Shown: positions 35,866 through 44,724, numbered from the stretch's first letter. The stretch: 46,051 nt of DNA from Candidatus Peregrinibacteria bacterium (GCA_030688025.1 JAUYJL010000019.1:1-46051); one strand, 5' to 3'. Numbers and translations: made by a program. Notes: generated by a model not told the origin, from the sequence alone.

Positions 35866-37174
35866 TTGCTTGAATGATTTCTTTGTATTTGGTTGGGGTC
35901 ATTTGATTTGTGAATCCGAGTTTCTCGGCTTCTTTAGCGCGTTTTTCTGCGTGGCTGACTTTACGAAGTTCGCCTGAAAGACCTACTTCCCCGTAAATAA
36001 TTGTGCTTGGTGAAACTGGTTTTTTTGTATGGGATGATACTATTGCCATGAGTACTGCGAGGTCTGCGGCAGGTTCATTTAAGCGAATCCCTCCGACTAT
36101 ATTTATGAATACATCTTGTGTCTGGAGATTTATTTTTGCATGTTTCTCCAAAACGGCTATGAGGATTTGTAGGCGATTCAGGTCGAAACCGTTCGCTGTG
36201 CGTTTTGGATATCCGAATGGACTGGTTGAGGCAAGGGCTTGCACTTCAACCAAAAAGGGTCTTGTTCCTTCCATTGCGACTGTTATTACACTTCCGATTG
36301 CGTCTTTTTTTCTGCCTTCTAAGAATTGTTCTGATGGATTTTTCACTTCTGTCATTCCTTTTTCTGTCATTTCAAAAATTCCCACTTCGTTACATGAGCC
36401 AAATCTGTTTTTTGAAGTTCGTAGCATTCTGAATTGTTGGAATCTGTCGCCTTCAATTTGCATTACTGTATCTACCAAATGTTCCAAAACCCTTGGTCCT
36501 GCGAGGTTTCCGTCTTTTGTAACGTGACCAATTAGCATGACTGCAATGCCTGAAGTCTTGGCGACTTCCATTATTTGTTCTGTACAATACCTGACTTGAG
36601 TTATTGAGCCTGCTGATCCCGGAATATCGATGCTGGAGATTACTTGAATCGAGTCGATTATGACAAAATCCGGTTTTTCTTTTCGAATAGTTTCTAGCGT
36701 TGTTTCCAGATTGTATTCGTTTATGGCCGTGAGCTTTTCTTCGTTTAGATTTAGTCTTTGTGCTCTTTCGGCGATTTGATCTACGGATTCTTCTCCGGAA
36801 ACAAGTAAAACTTTTTTGATTTTTGAAATATTATTTGCGATTTGAAGGGTGAGGGTTGATTTACCAATTCCTGGCTCACCACTGAGTAAAATCAAACTTC
36901 CCGCAACAATCCCTCCGCCTATTACGCGGTCAAATTCTTCAATTCCCGTGAGGAATCTGGAGATTGAGGTTTTGTTTGTATTGAGTGAAGAAGGGGATAG
37001 TGCTGATATTTTTAGAGATCTTGGTGTCGATGAAATTCCTTGTTTTATCGGTTTCCCGACATTTATGACATCTTCCATAAAAGTATTCCATGCGTCGCAG
37101 TTTGGACATTTCCCGACCCATCTTTGGCTTTCGTGGCTACAATTTGAGCAAATATAGACAGTTTTTAATTTCAT
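35831..37174 (-). CDS. radA: DNA repair protein RadA
   Basis: RecA-related ATPase that promotes branch migration in recombination. 447 residues. N-terminal zinc finger CSNCSHESQRWVGKCPNC; Walker A GEPGIGKSTL; Walker B FVIIDSIQVI; the RadA-specific SKNRFGSCNEVG; and a C-terminal Lon-protease-like domain (about 280-440) without the catalytic Ser-Lys activity expected. Its promoter contains a palindrome between -35 and -10. Confidence 0.97.
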   Translation of the reverse strand: MKLKTVYICSNCSHESQRWVGKCPNCDAWNTFMEDVINVGKPIKQGISSTPRSLKISALSPSSLNTNKTSISRFLTGIEEFDRVIGGGIVAGSLILLSGEPGIGKSTLTLQIANNISKIKKVLLVSGEESVDQIAERAQRLNLNEEKLTAINEYNLETTLETIRKEKPDFVIIDSIQVISSIDIPGSAGSITQVRYCTEQIMEVAKTSGIAVMLIGHVTKDGNLAGPRVLEHLVDTVMQIEGDRFQQFRMLRTSKNRFGSCNEVGIFEMTEKGMTEVKNPSEQFLEGRKKDAIGSVITVAMEGTRPFLVEVQALASTSPFGYPKRTANGFDLNRLQILIAVLEKHAKINLQTQDVFINIVGGIRLNEPAADLAVLMAIVSSHTKKPVSPSTIIYGEVGLSGELRKVSHAEKRAKEAEKLGFTNQMTPTKYKEIIQAINSAPENQRKE

Positions 37175-37196
37175 AATTGAGGATTAAACTGCCTAC

Positions 37197-37225
37197 AGTA
37201 TAGGTGAGTATACGCTCACCGTCAA
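37197..37225 (-). promoter_or_regulatory. radA promoter with operator-like palindrome in the spacer
   Basis: Minus strand TTGACG (37220-37225), 17 bases, TATACT (37197-37202), 22 bases before the ATG. The spacer is almost wholly the inverted repeat GGTGAG (37203-37208) / CTCACC (37215-37220). This is the classic site for a repressor. Confidence 0.7.
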
Positions 37226-37261
37226 GGTGGATTGTGTTGACGATTGTATGGAAAAAATGTT

Positions 37262-38389
37262 TTAGCCTAATTCTGAATAGAGTTTTTCGTATTTCTCTGC
37301 CATTTTTTGAGCACTGAAGTTTTCTTTTACTCGTAAAAATCCTTTTTCTGCCATTTTTTCACGGAGAGGTGAATCGGATATGAGCGTTTCAAGGGCTTTT
37401 GCTAGCTCTTTTTCATCTTCAGCTTTGACTAATATCCCTGTTTCTCCATTTTTTATTATTTCAGGAATTCCGCCGACTGCACTTGCGATTACTGGCAGGG
37501 GAGTGATCATTGCTTCGAGATTTACTAGGCCAAAAGCCTCTCTTCGCGATGGTAAAACGAAGATGTTTGAACTTTTTAAAAGTTTTGGAATTTCTTTTCT
37601 GCGTCCTAGAAGTATCACATGATCTTCGAGTTTTAAATCTTCTATCAAGTTCTCGAGATTTTTTCGATTAGGACCTTCACCTACGATGACTAATTTTATA
37701 TTTGGATATTTTTCTTTTACTTCCGATACGGCTTTTATCAAGTATTTAAGCCCTTTTCTCTCGTGAAGTTCTGCGACGGAAATTATTATTAATGTGTCTT
37801 CGTTTGCACGGAAAACTTCAGTTTTGATTTCGTGTCTGTCGTTTTCTGCGAATCGCAAGACTTGTGATTGCCACCAATCTGTGTCGATTCCGTTTTGAAT
37901 TACTTCGATTTTTTCTTTGTGTTCAGGGAAAAGTTTCTTTAATAATTTTTGATTTTCCAATGAAACTGTGACTATTTTTGAAACGGCTTTAAGTCCGTAT
38001 TTTTTGAATGCATTTTTAAATCCTGTGAGTTCGAATGGATCATGTTCGGTGACAATCATCGGAATTTTTGCTGATTTGCCTGCCAAAAATCCATAGCGAC
38101 AGCTTGCCGGATTCCATAAATTTAAATGTAAAATGTCGATTTTTTCTTCAGCAATTATTCTTTTCAATGAAAGGTAATGAATGGGGTTGTGCTTGCTCTT
38201 TGCGTTGATTCGTATAACCTTGATTCCTTCTTTGTCGAAATTTTCTCTGAGTTTATCGAGTGATTCGTTGCTACTTAGTGCGAGGATTGGGGTAAACTTT
38301 TTTTTGTCCAAAAATTTTGCAAGCAAAAACATCTGGATTTCGGCTCCTCCTGCGAGTGGCGTGTCTGTATAAAGTAAGATTCTTTTCAC
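37262..38389 (-). CDS. Glycosyltransferase, GT4 family
   Basis: Retaining GT-B glycosyltransferase, probably building a surface glycan. 375 residues. N-terminal Rossmann domain with TPLAGGAEIQMFLLAKFL and EHDPFELTGF; C-terminal nucleotide-sugar domain with VAELHERKGLKYLIKAV, GEGPNRKNLE and the E-x7-E motif in SRREAFGLVNLEAM. No membrane helix. Acceptor and donor cannot be told. No other glycan genes adjoin it. Confidence 0.93.
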   Translation of the reverse strand: MKRILLYTDTPLAGGAEIQMFLLAKFLDKKKFTPILALSSNESLDKLRENFDKEGIKVIRINAKSKHNPIHYLSLKRIIAEEKIDILHLNLWNPASCRYGFLAGKSAKIPMIVTEHDPFELTGFKNAFKKYGLKAVSKIVTVSLENQKLLKKLFPEHKEKIEVIQNGIDTDWWQSQVLRFAENDRHEIKTEVFRANEDTLIIISVAELHERKGLKYLIKAVSEVKEKYPNIKLVIVGEGPNRKNLENLIEDLKLEDHVILLGRRKEIPKLLKSSNIFVLPSRREAFGLVNLEAMITPLPVIASAVGGIPEIIKNGETGILVKAEDEKELAKALETLISDSPLREKMAEKGFLRVKENFSAQKMAEKYEKLYSELG

Positions 38390-38417
38390 GCGTGTGAGTA
38401 TAGCTGATTTTTTTTTA

Positions 38418-38446
38418 TTGATAAAGTATTGAAGAGGTGGTAACTT
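38418..38446 (+). promoter_or_regulatory. Possible promoter of tRNA-Lys
   Basis: TTGATA (38418-38423), 17 bases, TAACTT (38441-38446), which would start transcription about 20 bases before the tRNA. The -10 is weak. Confidence 0.4.
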
Positions 38447-38473
38447 TTCACGTGCGAATTTGTCGCATAGTGT

Positions 38474-38549
38474 GGGTCAGTAGCTCAGTCGGTAGAGCAG
38501 TTGCCTCTTAAGCAATTGGTCCCGGGTTCGAGCCCCGGCTGGCCCACCA
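38474..38549 (+). tRNA. tRNA-Lys (anticodon CTT)
   Basis: 76 bases with encoded CCA. Acceptor GGGTCAG/CTGGCCC has one G-U pair. D-arm GCTC/GAGC, anticodon stem GTTGC/GCAAT with loop CTCTTAA, anticodon CTT at 38507-38509, T-arm CCGGG-TTCGAGC-CCCGG. It reads AAG. It ends 9 bases before the 3' end of the opposite-strand gene. Confidence 0.97.
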
Positions 38550-38558
38550 TGAAAAAAT

Positions 38559-39407
38559 TTAAACCAGTTTTCTGAAAACCGCCATACTGGAAACTGCTTT
38601 GAGTGGAGTTGGTGTTATTTCGTGGAGTGCGGCGGCGGCTTGATTCTCATTTGAAACTTCTCTAAGGACTATTCTATGGCTTTGGATGCTGGAAACGGCT
38701 ATTCTTTTTCCATCTTTTGTTGTTCTGTCTGTGAGAAGCATTGTTGGGGAGCTCGGTTCGTGGGTGTGAACCACTTTTTGAATAGCTATCTGTAAGGCTG
38801 TTGCAAGGTCTAATTCTCTCATGTCTAAAGTGTATCTGCATCGTTTGCCGAAGGAGTTTACTGTTAATGGAACATTTGGATGGTCGGAGAGCTTTATTCC
38901 CGGAGTTTCAAGTACTAATTCTATTGCCGGAGTTTTTGTCTCTTCAGAAAATGATAATGTTAATCCTCTTATTATTCTTTGAGTTTCTTCGTCTTCCGTA
39001 AATAATTCCGAAAATGTATTTACTATGTTTTCTGCTGTGGCAGGGATGACGGATTGAGTATATTCTTCTAAAAATCTTGGGATTGTCATTGAAAGATTGA
39101 ATGGTTTTGGCAGAGGTGTTCTTGGTAGCATTCCGCTTCCTGTCAGGTCTCCAAGCTCGTATAGGGCGTTAAAGAGTTTGTGCGTGATATGCATGTGCTC
39201 CGCCGCTGTTATTCGTGCACTCATCATTCCAGGATGAATTCTTATTTCGGAGTCACTGTTGGCTAATCTTAATAATTTTTGTCCTCCCTTGTCTATGTTT
39301 TCTATTCCGGATTTTGCCAAGACTTCAGAGGTTCCATATAGATTTAATCCTACGGGGAATGCTTCTCTTGATGCTTCCGCCTCCGGAAATGTGTTTGATA
39401 CTTCCAT
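38559..39407 (-). CDS. Hypothetical protein, 282 aa
   Basis: Not recognised. Soluble, no signal peptide or membrane helix. Predicted alpha/beta with ITAAEHMHITHKLFNALYEL near residue 70, TLSFSEETKTPAIELVLETP in the middle, and RCRYTLDMRELDLATALQIA later. It has no clear catalytic motif. Base composition is slightly richer than the neighbours. It stands alone between tRNA-Lys and a divergent operon. The 168-base gap upstream (39408-39575) holds two TTGTTCTTA copies and no gene. Confidence 0.7.
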   Translation of the reverse strand: MEVSNTFPEAEASREAFPVGLNLYGTSEVLAKSGIENIDKGGQKLLRLANSDSEIRIHPGMMSARITAAEHMHITHKLFNALYELGDLTGSGMLPRTPLPKPFNLSMTIPRFLEEYTQSVIPATAENIVNTFSELFTEDEETQRIIRGLTLSFSEETKTPAIELVLETPGIKLSDHPNVPLTVNSFGKRCRYTLDMRELDLATALQIAIQKVVHTHEPSSPTMLLTDRTTKDGKRIAVSSIQSHRIVLREVSNENQAAAALHEITPTPLKAVSSMAVFRKLV

Positions 39408-39575
39408 GCTATTTTTTTATTTGGTTTTGCAGTTTCTCTGTTTTTTGCTTCTTTGTCAAACAATTTATTCGTAATTGTTCTTATAGAATTTTGACTAATT
39501 TGTTCTTAAGACATACACTTGATTTAAGAAAATTTGGGAAGTTTCGTTACGGTGTATATGTAGCATCTTATTCTT

Positions 39576-40796
39576 ATGGTTTATTTAAGTCACGTTTTAG
39601 GCGCAAAAATTTTGGACAGTGCGGATAATGTTGTCGGAGTTTTGGAAGATCTTGTTATTGCTCCAAAATCCGGTGAATATGCGCCTATTAAATTTTTGGC
39701 TGTAAATTTAACGAAAAGCAAAAAAGATGTTTTCATTCCTTATGAATATGTCGATGACTTTAGCAAAGAGGAGGTTTCTTTGAATACTTTGTTTAGGAAA
39801 GTTGAGGTAGTGAAAAATGTTTCTGTGAGGGCTATTTTTTTGGATAGAGATGTTCTTGATCAGCAAATTGTAGATGTATCCGGTATTCGTGTTGTGCGTG
39901 TGAATGATTTGAGAATGGGGAAGGTGAATGGGAAAATGTGTGTATTCGGAATTGATATAAGTACGAGGGGAATTCTTCGAAGGCTTGGGATTGAGTGGAT
40001 GGACGTGTTTGATTGGTTTAAAGTGAATTTCATTGATTGGAGGAAAGCGCATGCTATAAGAGGGGAGCTTAAACTTAGTATGGGATCGAATGAGCTTGAT
40101 AGGCTTCATCCTGCGGATCTTGCAAATATTATTGAAGGGTTAAATGTTCAACATGGTAGTAATTTGGTTGAGTCTCTGGACGTGAAAGATGCGGCGAAGG
40201 TTTTGGAAGAGGTTGAGCCAAAACTTCAGAAAATTCTTGTAAAACATCTTGGTCCCGATAAAGCTTCTGAAATTCTTTCTCAAATGTCGATTGATGAAGT
40301 TGTTGATCTTATGAAAAGCTTGCCGAGAGAGGATGCGAGAGTGTTTTTGTCTCATTTGAGGGGAGCAAAAATGAAAAATGTGGAGAAACTTTTGCTTTAT
40401 CCTGATGATACGGCTGGTGGACTTATGACTTTGGATTTCATGAAGGTGTCTCCTGAGATGATAGTAGGAAGCGTGATTGATGAAATTAAAAAACAATCTT
40501 CGAAGTTTAGATTCTTATTATATGTCTATGTGACTGATGTAGATGATAAATTTAAAGGAGTTGTGTCTTTGAGATCGCTTATCGTTTCTAATCCTTCAAA
40601 GAAAATCAGTGATCTTACTGATGAGGGAGATTTTCATAAGGGATCTACATTGAAAGTTGATGATGATATTGATGAAATAATGGAGGTGATGACTAAATAC
40701 AATCTTTTTACTGCGGCCGTTTTGGGGGAGGATGGTAAACTTCTTGGGATTGTTTCCATTGATGATGTGATGAGGCATTTAGTCCCTAACGCATAA
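39576..40796 (+). CDS. PRC-barrel / MgtE N-domain / CBS-pair regulatory protein
   Basis: 406 residues, no membrane helix. A PRC-barrel-like domain (about 1-75, LSHVLGAKILDSADNVVGVL) and a second similar part (to ~150) lead to an MgtE N-domain (about 175-275, LHPADLANIIEGL, ILSQMSIDEVVDLMKSLP). The MgtE signature DDTAGGLMT joins a CBS pair (about 290-403, ending GIVSIDDVMRHL). This is the cytosolic magnesium-sensing half of MgtE without its channel. Two bases later starts an Nramp-like permease, so it probably senses metal and gates that permease. Confidence 0.88.
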   Translation: MVYLSHVLGAKILDSADNVVGVLEDLVIAPKSGEYAPIKFLAVNLTKSKKDVFIPYEYVDDFSKEEVSLNTLFRKVEVVKNVSVRAIFLDRDVLDQQIVDVSGIRVVRVNDLRMGKVNGKMCVFGIDISTRGILRRLGIEWMDVFDWFKVNFIDWRKAHAIRGELKLSMGSNELDRLHPADLANIIEGLNVQHGSNLVESLDVKDAAKVLEEVEPKLQKILVKHLGPDKASEILSQMSIDEVVDLMKSLPREDARVFLSHLRGAKMKNVEKLLLYPDDTAGGLMTLDFMKVSPEMIVGSVIDEIKKQSSKFRFLLYVYVTDVDDKFKGVVSLRSLIVSNPSKKISDLTDEGDFHKGSTLKVDDDIDEIMEVMTKYNLFTAAVLGEDGKLLGIVSIDDVMRHLVPNA

Positions 40797-40798
40797 AG

Positions 40799-42058
40799 AT
40801 GATTGCAGCAATAAAAGATAGGTGGTTTAAATTTAAGTATAAATTGATTTTTTTCTTAGGAGTTCTTGGGCCTGGAATTATTTCTGCGAATGCGGACAAT
40901 GATGCCGGTGGAATAACGACTTATTCTGTAGTGGGTGCGCATTTCGGCACGAAGATGTTGTGGATTTTGCTTCTTCTTACTTTTGCTTTGGCAGTGACGC
41001 AGGAGATGGGAGTTAGGATTGGACTTGTGACTCGTCAAGGACTTGGTGGTATTATTCGTGAAACTTTTGGAGTGAAACTTACTGCGCTTGTGATGTTCCT
41101 TATGCTTATTGCGAACATGGGGACTGTCACTGCGGAATTTGCCGGAGTGGCGGCGGCTTTTGGAATTATTGGAGTCGGGAAATATATTGCGGTGCCTGTT
41201 GCGGCGGCTTTTGTTTTCTTTATTCTTTTTAAAGGTTCGTTTAAAACCACTCAAAAAATATTTTTGATTTTCTCATTTTTTTATATTGTTTACATTATAA
41301 ATGGTTTTGTTATAGGGCCTGATTTTGGTCAAGCTTTCAAGGATATGGTCACTCCTACGATTGAATGGAATGCTGTGTTTTTGCTTATGGTTATTGCGCT
41401 TATAGGTACGACTATCACGCCTTGGGGGCAATTCTTTATACAGTCTTACGTCGTTGATAAGGGAATGGATGTTCAGCATTATAAAGCGGAAAGAGTGGAG
41501 GTTTATGCGGGGGCGTTTATTACGAATGTAGTTAGTTTTTTCATAATAATAAGTACGGCGGCGACTCTTTATAAATATGGAATAAAGATTACTGATGCCG
41601 GAGATGCGGCGGCGGCGCTTGAGCCTTTGGCGGGGCATTTAGCGCAGTTTTTGTTTGCGTTTGGATTGTTTGTGGCTTCGATGCTTGGAGCGTTTATTTT
41701 GCCCACTGCAACGGCTTACGCGATATGTGAGGCGTTTGGATGGGAAGATGGATTTGACAGCGACTGGAATCGCGGAAAATATTTTTATTCGATTATTCTT
41801 ATTACTATAATTTTGCCGTGTTTGGTTGTGCTTATCCCTGGGGTTTCGTTGGTTAACATTATGATTTTGTCTCAGGATATTAATGGAATTTTGCTTCCGT
41901 TTGTTTTGCTGTTTGTGCTGAAGATTATTAATGATAAGAGCATAATGGGGGAGTACACCAATGGTTTTTGGAGCAATTTGGTGGCGTGGGTTACTATTGT
42001 AGGAATAATAATCGCAACTGTGACTTTGGTTGTGTCTTCGTTTTTTATGCTAGGTTAG
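40799..42058 (+). CDS. Nramp-family divalent metal transporter, atypical
   Basis: 419 residues, about 11 transmembrane helices. The first helix reads GPGIISANADNDAGGITTYS, where canonical Nramp transporters have DPGN. Helix 6 reads IGTTITPWGQFFIQSYVV, where they have MPH. Both changes affect the metal site, so typical Mn/Fe selectivity should not be assumed. Nramp-related magnesium transporters also depart from the canonical site. Pairing with an MgtE-type sensor makes magnesium a reasonable guess. It ends 67 bases before tRNA-Leu. Confidence 0.9.
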   Translation: MIAAIKDRWFKFKYKLIFFLGVLGPGIISANADNDAGGITTYSVVGAHFGTKMLWILLLLTFALAVTQEMGVRIGLVTRQGLGGIIRETFGVKLTALVMFLMLIANMGTVTAEFAGVAAAFGIIGVGKYIAVPVAAAFVFFILFKGSFKTTQKIFLIFSFFYIVYIINGFVIGPDFGQAFKDMVTPTIEWNAVFLLMVIALIGTTITPWGQFFIQSYVVDKGMDVQHYKAERVEVYAGAFITNVVSFFIIISTAATLYKYGIKITDAGDAAAALEPLAGHLAQFLFAFGLFVASMLGAFILPTATAYAICEAFGWEDGFDSDWNRGKYFYSIILITIILPCLVVLIPGVSLVNIMILSQDINGILLPFVLLFVLKIINDKSIMGEYTNGFWSNLVAWVTIVGIIIATVTLVVSSFFMLG

Positions 42059-42125
42059 AAAAATCTGTTGATTTTATTTCTGAAAAAAGGAGAATGTACG
42101 AAGACCAATTCTTTAATTTTTATGT

Positions 42126-42212
42126 GTCCGGGTGGCGGAATTGGTAGACGCGCAGGACTTAAAATCCTGTTCCAGCAATGGAGTGCGGGTTCGATTCCCG
42201 CCCCGGGCACCA
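42126..42212 (+). tRNA. tRNA-Leu (anticodon TAA)
   Basis: 87 bases, class II with a long variable arm, encoded CCA at 42210-42212. Acceptor GTCCGGG/CCCGGGC with one G-U. Anticodon stem CAGGA/TCCTG, loop CTTAAAA, anticodon TAA (42160-42162), reading UUA. Its last base abuts the stop codon of the convergent lipoprotein gene. Confidence 0.97.
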
Positions 42213-42815
42213 TTATTTCAACTCAAAACTGTTTATTGTTTCCTCGATTTTTGCTACCACTTCCGGGTCTTCGTCTGTGCTGTATGAAGTTGTTATGATG
42301 TAGGCTGTGTTGTTGTTTTCTACATATAATTGTTTGAAATTCTTTGAATCTTCTATCGCGTCGGATTTTCCGGAAAAAGTTGTTAGGATCGCTTCGATTG
42401 GGGTTCCGTTTGCGTTTACATTTACTTTTTGATCTCCTAAATCTTTGAAGTCTATTAGTGTATTTTTAAAATTATCTTTCATGCTTTTTACCATTTCTTC
42501 TTGTGTTGTTTTTTGGTCTTTTGTGTCGTATTCGGAGACGTTCATGTTTGCGATGAATTTCTTGTTTTTTATGTTGTTTTTGAAAGCGACCACTACGCTT
42601 TGTGGGCTTCCGGCAGGGAGTTTTATGCCATCTAAAATTTCCCAATCTCTCGGAACTGTTATGTTGAAATCTGAAGCGTTATATATCACTTTGTTTGGAT
42701 TTGTTGAGGTGGTTGTTCCTGTGATTGAAGTGTCTGTGTCGGACGAAAATAAAGAACATCCTGTTAAAGATAAGATGGCTAGGCTCGTTATTATAATTTT
42801 TGATAATTTTGTCAT
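42213..42815 (-). CDS. Lipoprotein with PsbP/DcrB-like domain
   Basis: 200 residues. Lipobox LSLTGC in a normal signal peptide (Cys at 20), then a Ser/Thr-rich linker and an alpha/beta domain from about residue 43 (YNASDFNITVPRDWEI... and a final KIEETINSFELK). This matches the PsbP/DUF1795 fold in pattern. Anchored outside the membrane, function unknown. Its stop directly touches the tRNA-Leu end, leaving no room for a terminator. Confidence 0.85.
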   Translation of the reverse strand: MTKLSKIIITSLAILSLTGCSLFSSDTDTSITGTTTSTNPNKVIYNASDFNITVPRDWEILDGIKLPAGSPQSVVVAFKNNIKNKKFIANMNVSEYDTKDQKTTQEEMVKSMKDNFKNTLIDFKDLGDQKVNVNANGTPIEAILTTFSGKSDAIEDSKNFKQLYVENNNTAYIITTSYSTDEDPEVVAKIEETINSFELK

Positions 42816-42846
42816 GTTTTTTTGTCAGGAGATAATGTTTTGCGAA

Positions 42847-42875
42847 ATGTTAGCACAGCTTCTTGACTTTGTAAA
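42847..42875 (-). promoter_or_regulatory. Promoter of the PsbP-like lipoprotein gene
   Basis: Minus strand TTTACA (42870-42875), 17 bases, TGC-extended TAACAT (42847-42852), 31 bases before the ATG. It interleaves with the rimK promoter on the other strand. Confidence 0.6.
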
Positions 42876-42890
42876 AAACATGTATATCCT
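42863..42890 (+). promoter_or_regulatory. rimK promoter
   Basis: TTGACT (42863-42868), 16 bases, TATCCT (42885-42890), 29 bases before the rimK ATG. It overlaps the opposing promoter by 13 bases. Confidence 0.6.
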
Positions 42891-42919
42891 GTGCATTTGT
42901 TATCCTAAAAGAGAAATTA

Positions 42920-43810
42920 ATGAAAATAGGAATTCTTTCTTTTCGGGCTAGAAGTCGTAAAGTTTCGGAAGAAGAAACAGGGCTTAAGAAAGCGGCTAAA
43001 TTGCTTGGGCATTCTGCTAAAATTTATAGAGTTTCGAATTTTCACATGGTTTATGATAAATCTTCGCCATGTCTTATCTACGAAGGTAAGCCATTTAAGA
43101 AGTGTGATGTGATGATTACGAGGCCTTCTGTTTTGCAAAATGTTGAATTGCATATTTCTATTATTGATCAAATGGAAATGACAGGAACGCCTCTTTTTAA
43201 TAATTATAATTCTATTCTTTGCGCAAAAAATAAAGTGAAAACAATGCAAATTTTGGATGGCAAAAATATTCCAATTCCAAAAACTGTGGTGCTTCAAAGG
43301 CAAGATGATTTGAAAAGTGCGGTGAAGCTTCTTGGAGGGTTTCCGGTAATTGTTAAACAGCCTTATGGATCTTTTGGGAATGGCGTTGTGATTGTGGAAA
43401 GTATGCGTGCGCTGAATTCTTTTTTGGTCTGGGATAAGCCAATGTATTTGCTTCAGCAATTTGTGAAATATGCGAAAGGGCGGGATATTAGAATTTTTGT
43501 TATTAATGGAAAAGTTGTCGGATCGATGATGAGGTCTGCGAAAAAAGGTGAATTTAGGTCAAATATTGAACTTGGGGGGAAAGGAATGAATATAGAAATT
43601 ACTGAGCAGGAAGCGGATATTGCTATTCGTTCAATTGAGGCGTTGGGTCTTGAATATGGTGGAGTTGATGTTATCAGGGCGAATGGTTGCCCTGTAGTTC
43701 TTGAGGTGAATTCAAATCCAGGCTTTAAGGCTTTGGAAATGGCCACTGGCGTAAATATCGCTAAGGAGATAGTTACTCATGCGGTGGAATATGCTTCGAA
43801 AAGGAAATAG
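42920..43810 (+). CDS. rimK: RimK-family ATP-grasp ligase
   Basis: ATP-dependent ligase adding an amino acid to a carboxylate; RimK adds Glu to the C-terminus of ribosomal protein S6. 296 residues. Family start KIGILSFRARSRKVSEEETG; ITRPSVLQNVELH; ATP-grasp VIVKQPYGSFGNGVVIVES; LLQQFVKYAKGRDIRIFVI; and the metal-binding VVLEVNSNPGFKALE. A LysX-like or other substrate is possible. It ends SKRK in the fold-back arm at 43799. Confidence 0.93.
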   Translation: MKIGILSFRARSRKVSEEETGLKKAAKLLGHSAKIYRVSNFHMVYDKSSPCLIYEGKPFKKCDVMITRPSVLQNVELHISIIDQMEMTGTPLFNNYNSILCAKNKVKTMQILDGKNIPIPKTVVLQRQDDLKSAVKLLGGFPVIVKQPYGSFGNGVVIVESMRALNSFLVWDKPMYLLQQFVKYAKGRDIRIFVINGKVVGSMMRSAKKGEFRSNIELGGKGMNIEITEQEADIAIRSIEALGLEYGGVDVIRANGCPVVLEVNSNPGFKALEMATGVNIAKEIVTHAVEYASKRK

Positions 43811-43950
43811 GGAAAAACTATTTGAAAAAATATTGCTAAAAGAGACGAGCATCACGATGCGAGTCTTCGCGAAGGGCGTACATGTTAGCCCGAGTGATGT
43901 GCGGATGCACTTTAGTTGTTTTTTTGAATAGTTTTTCCCTATTTCCTTTT
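43799..43950. repeat. Fold-back element with conserved core, between rimK and clpP
   Basis: Perfect 24-bp arms, 43799-43822 and 43927-43950. The left arm contains the last codons and TAG of rimK, and the right arm those of clpP, so both genes end in the same 12 bases, encoding KRK-stop. The core (43831-43899) matches 66 of 69 bases at 16664-16732. A GTGC/GCAC hairpin (43899-43910) replaces the GCGCC/GGCGC of the other copy. Probable bidirectional terminator. Confidence 0.85.
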
Positions 43951-44553
43951 TATAAGGATTTCATCGATCAACCCATATTTTTTCGCAGTGTCTGCGTCCA
44001 TGAAATTGTCGCGGTCTGTGTCGCGTTCAATGTTTTTAAGCGGTTGACTTGTGTGTTTTGCAAGGATTTTATTTAACAAATCTTTAGTCTTCATTATATG
44101 GTCTGCGTGAATTCTGATATCTGAAGCTTGCCCTTCTGTTCCTCCAAGTGGCTGATGAATCATTACTTCTGAGTTTGGAAGTGCGAATCTTTTGCCTTTT
44201 GTTCCTCCTGCGAGTAGGACTGCGCCCATTGAAGCCGCCATTCCGACGCAAACTACTGAAACATCAGGTTTGATGTATTGCATTGTGTCGTAAATCGCAA
44301 GTCCTGCAGTGACATGTCCGCCCGGGCTGTTTATATACATTATAATGTCATCGTTTGGATTTTCATTTTCTAAGAATAGTAATTGTGCGATGATTAAATT
44401 TGCAACATTGCTGTCAATTGCTGTCCCAAGAAAGATAACTCTATCCTTTAATAGTCTTGAATAAATGTCATAAGCTCTTTCTCCGGCATGTGATTTTTCA
44501 ATTACAGTAGGGATTAAAATAGAATTTGTAATCTCTTTTGTTTGTGAATGCAT
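43939..44553 (-). CDS. clpP: ATP-dependent Clp protease proteolytic subunit
   Basis: Serine protease forming a double heptameric ring with ClpX, ClpC or ClpA. 204 residues. Start of the conserved region [20 protein letters not shown]; catalytic Ser in [14 protein letters not shown] (about 104); His in MIHQPLGG (about 131); Asp in [11 protein letters not shown] region (DRDN at about 184). clpX is not adjacent. Confidence 0.98.
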   Translation of the reverse strand: MHSQTKEITNSILIPTVIEKSHAGERAYDIYSRLLKDRVIFLGTAIDSNVANLIIAQLLFLENENPNDDIIMYINSPGGHVTAGLAIYDTMQYIKPDVSVVCVGMAASMGAVLLAGGTKGKRFALPNSEVMIHQPLGGTEGQASDIRIHADHIMKTKDLLNKILAKHTSQPLKNIERDTDRDNFMDADTAKKYGLIDEILIKRK

Positions 44554-44591
44554 TATGTTTTTTTGTTATTTTGATATTTTTTACTCTTGTC

Positions 44592-44620
44592 ATTATAGCA
44601 AATATTGGCTTAATAGTCAG
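44592..44620 (-). promoter_or_regulatory. clpP promoter
   Basis: Minus strand CTGACT (44615-44620), 17 bases, TGC-extended perfect TATAAT (44592-44597), 38 bases before the ATG. Confidence 0.7.
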
Positions 44621-44678
44621 CCCAATGCTCTTGACGGAGACTCAAGCCTGTTGTCTAATTCTTTTTGTTAAAATGATG

Positions 44679-44707
44679 TTGACTTCGGTAAGCATTTTGA
44701 ATAAACT
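44679..44707 (+). promoter_or_regulatory. Ribosomal RNA promoter
   Basis: TTGACT (44679-44684), 17 bases, TAAACT (44702-44707), about 107 bases upstream of the predicted 5' end of 16S. Confidence 0.6.
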
Positions 44708-44724
44708 GCCTCCTGCGAATAGAA

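Noticed and set aside
43882-44076. 64-codon plus-strand frame over the clpP 3' end
   Set aside because: Antisense shadow of clpP and the fold-back element.
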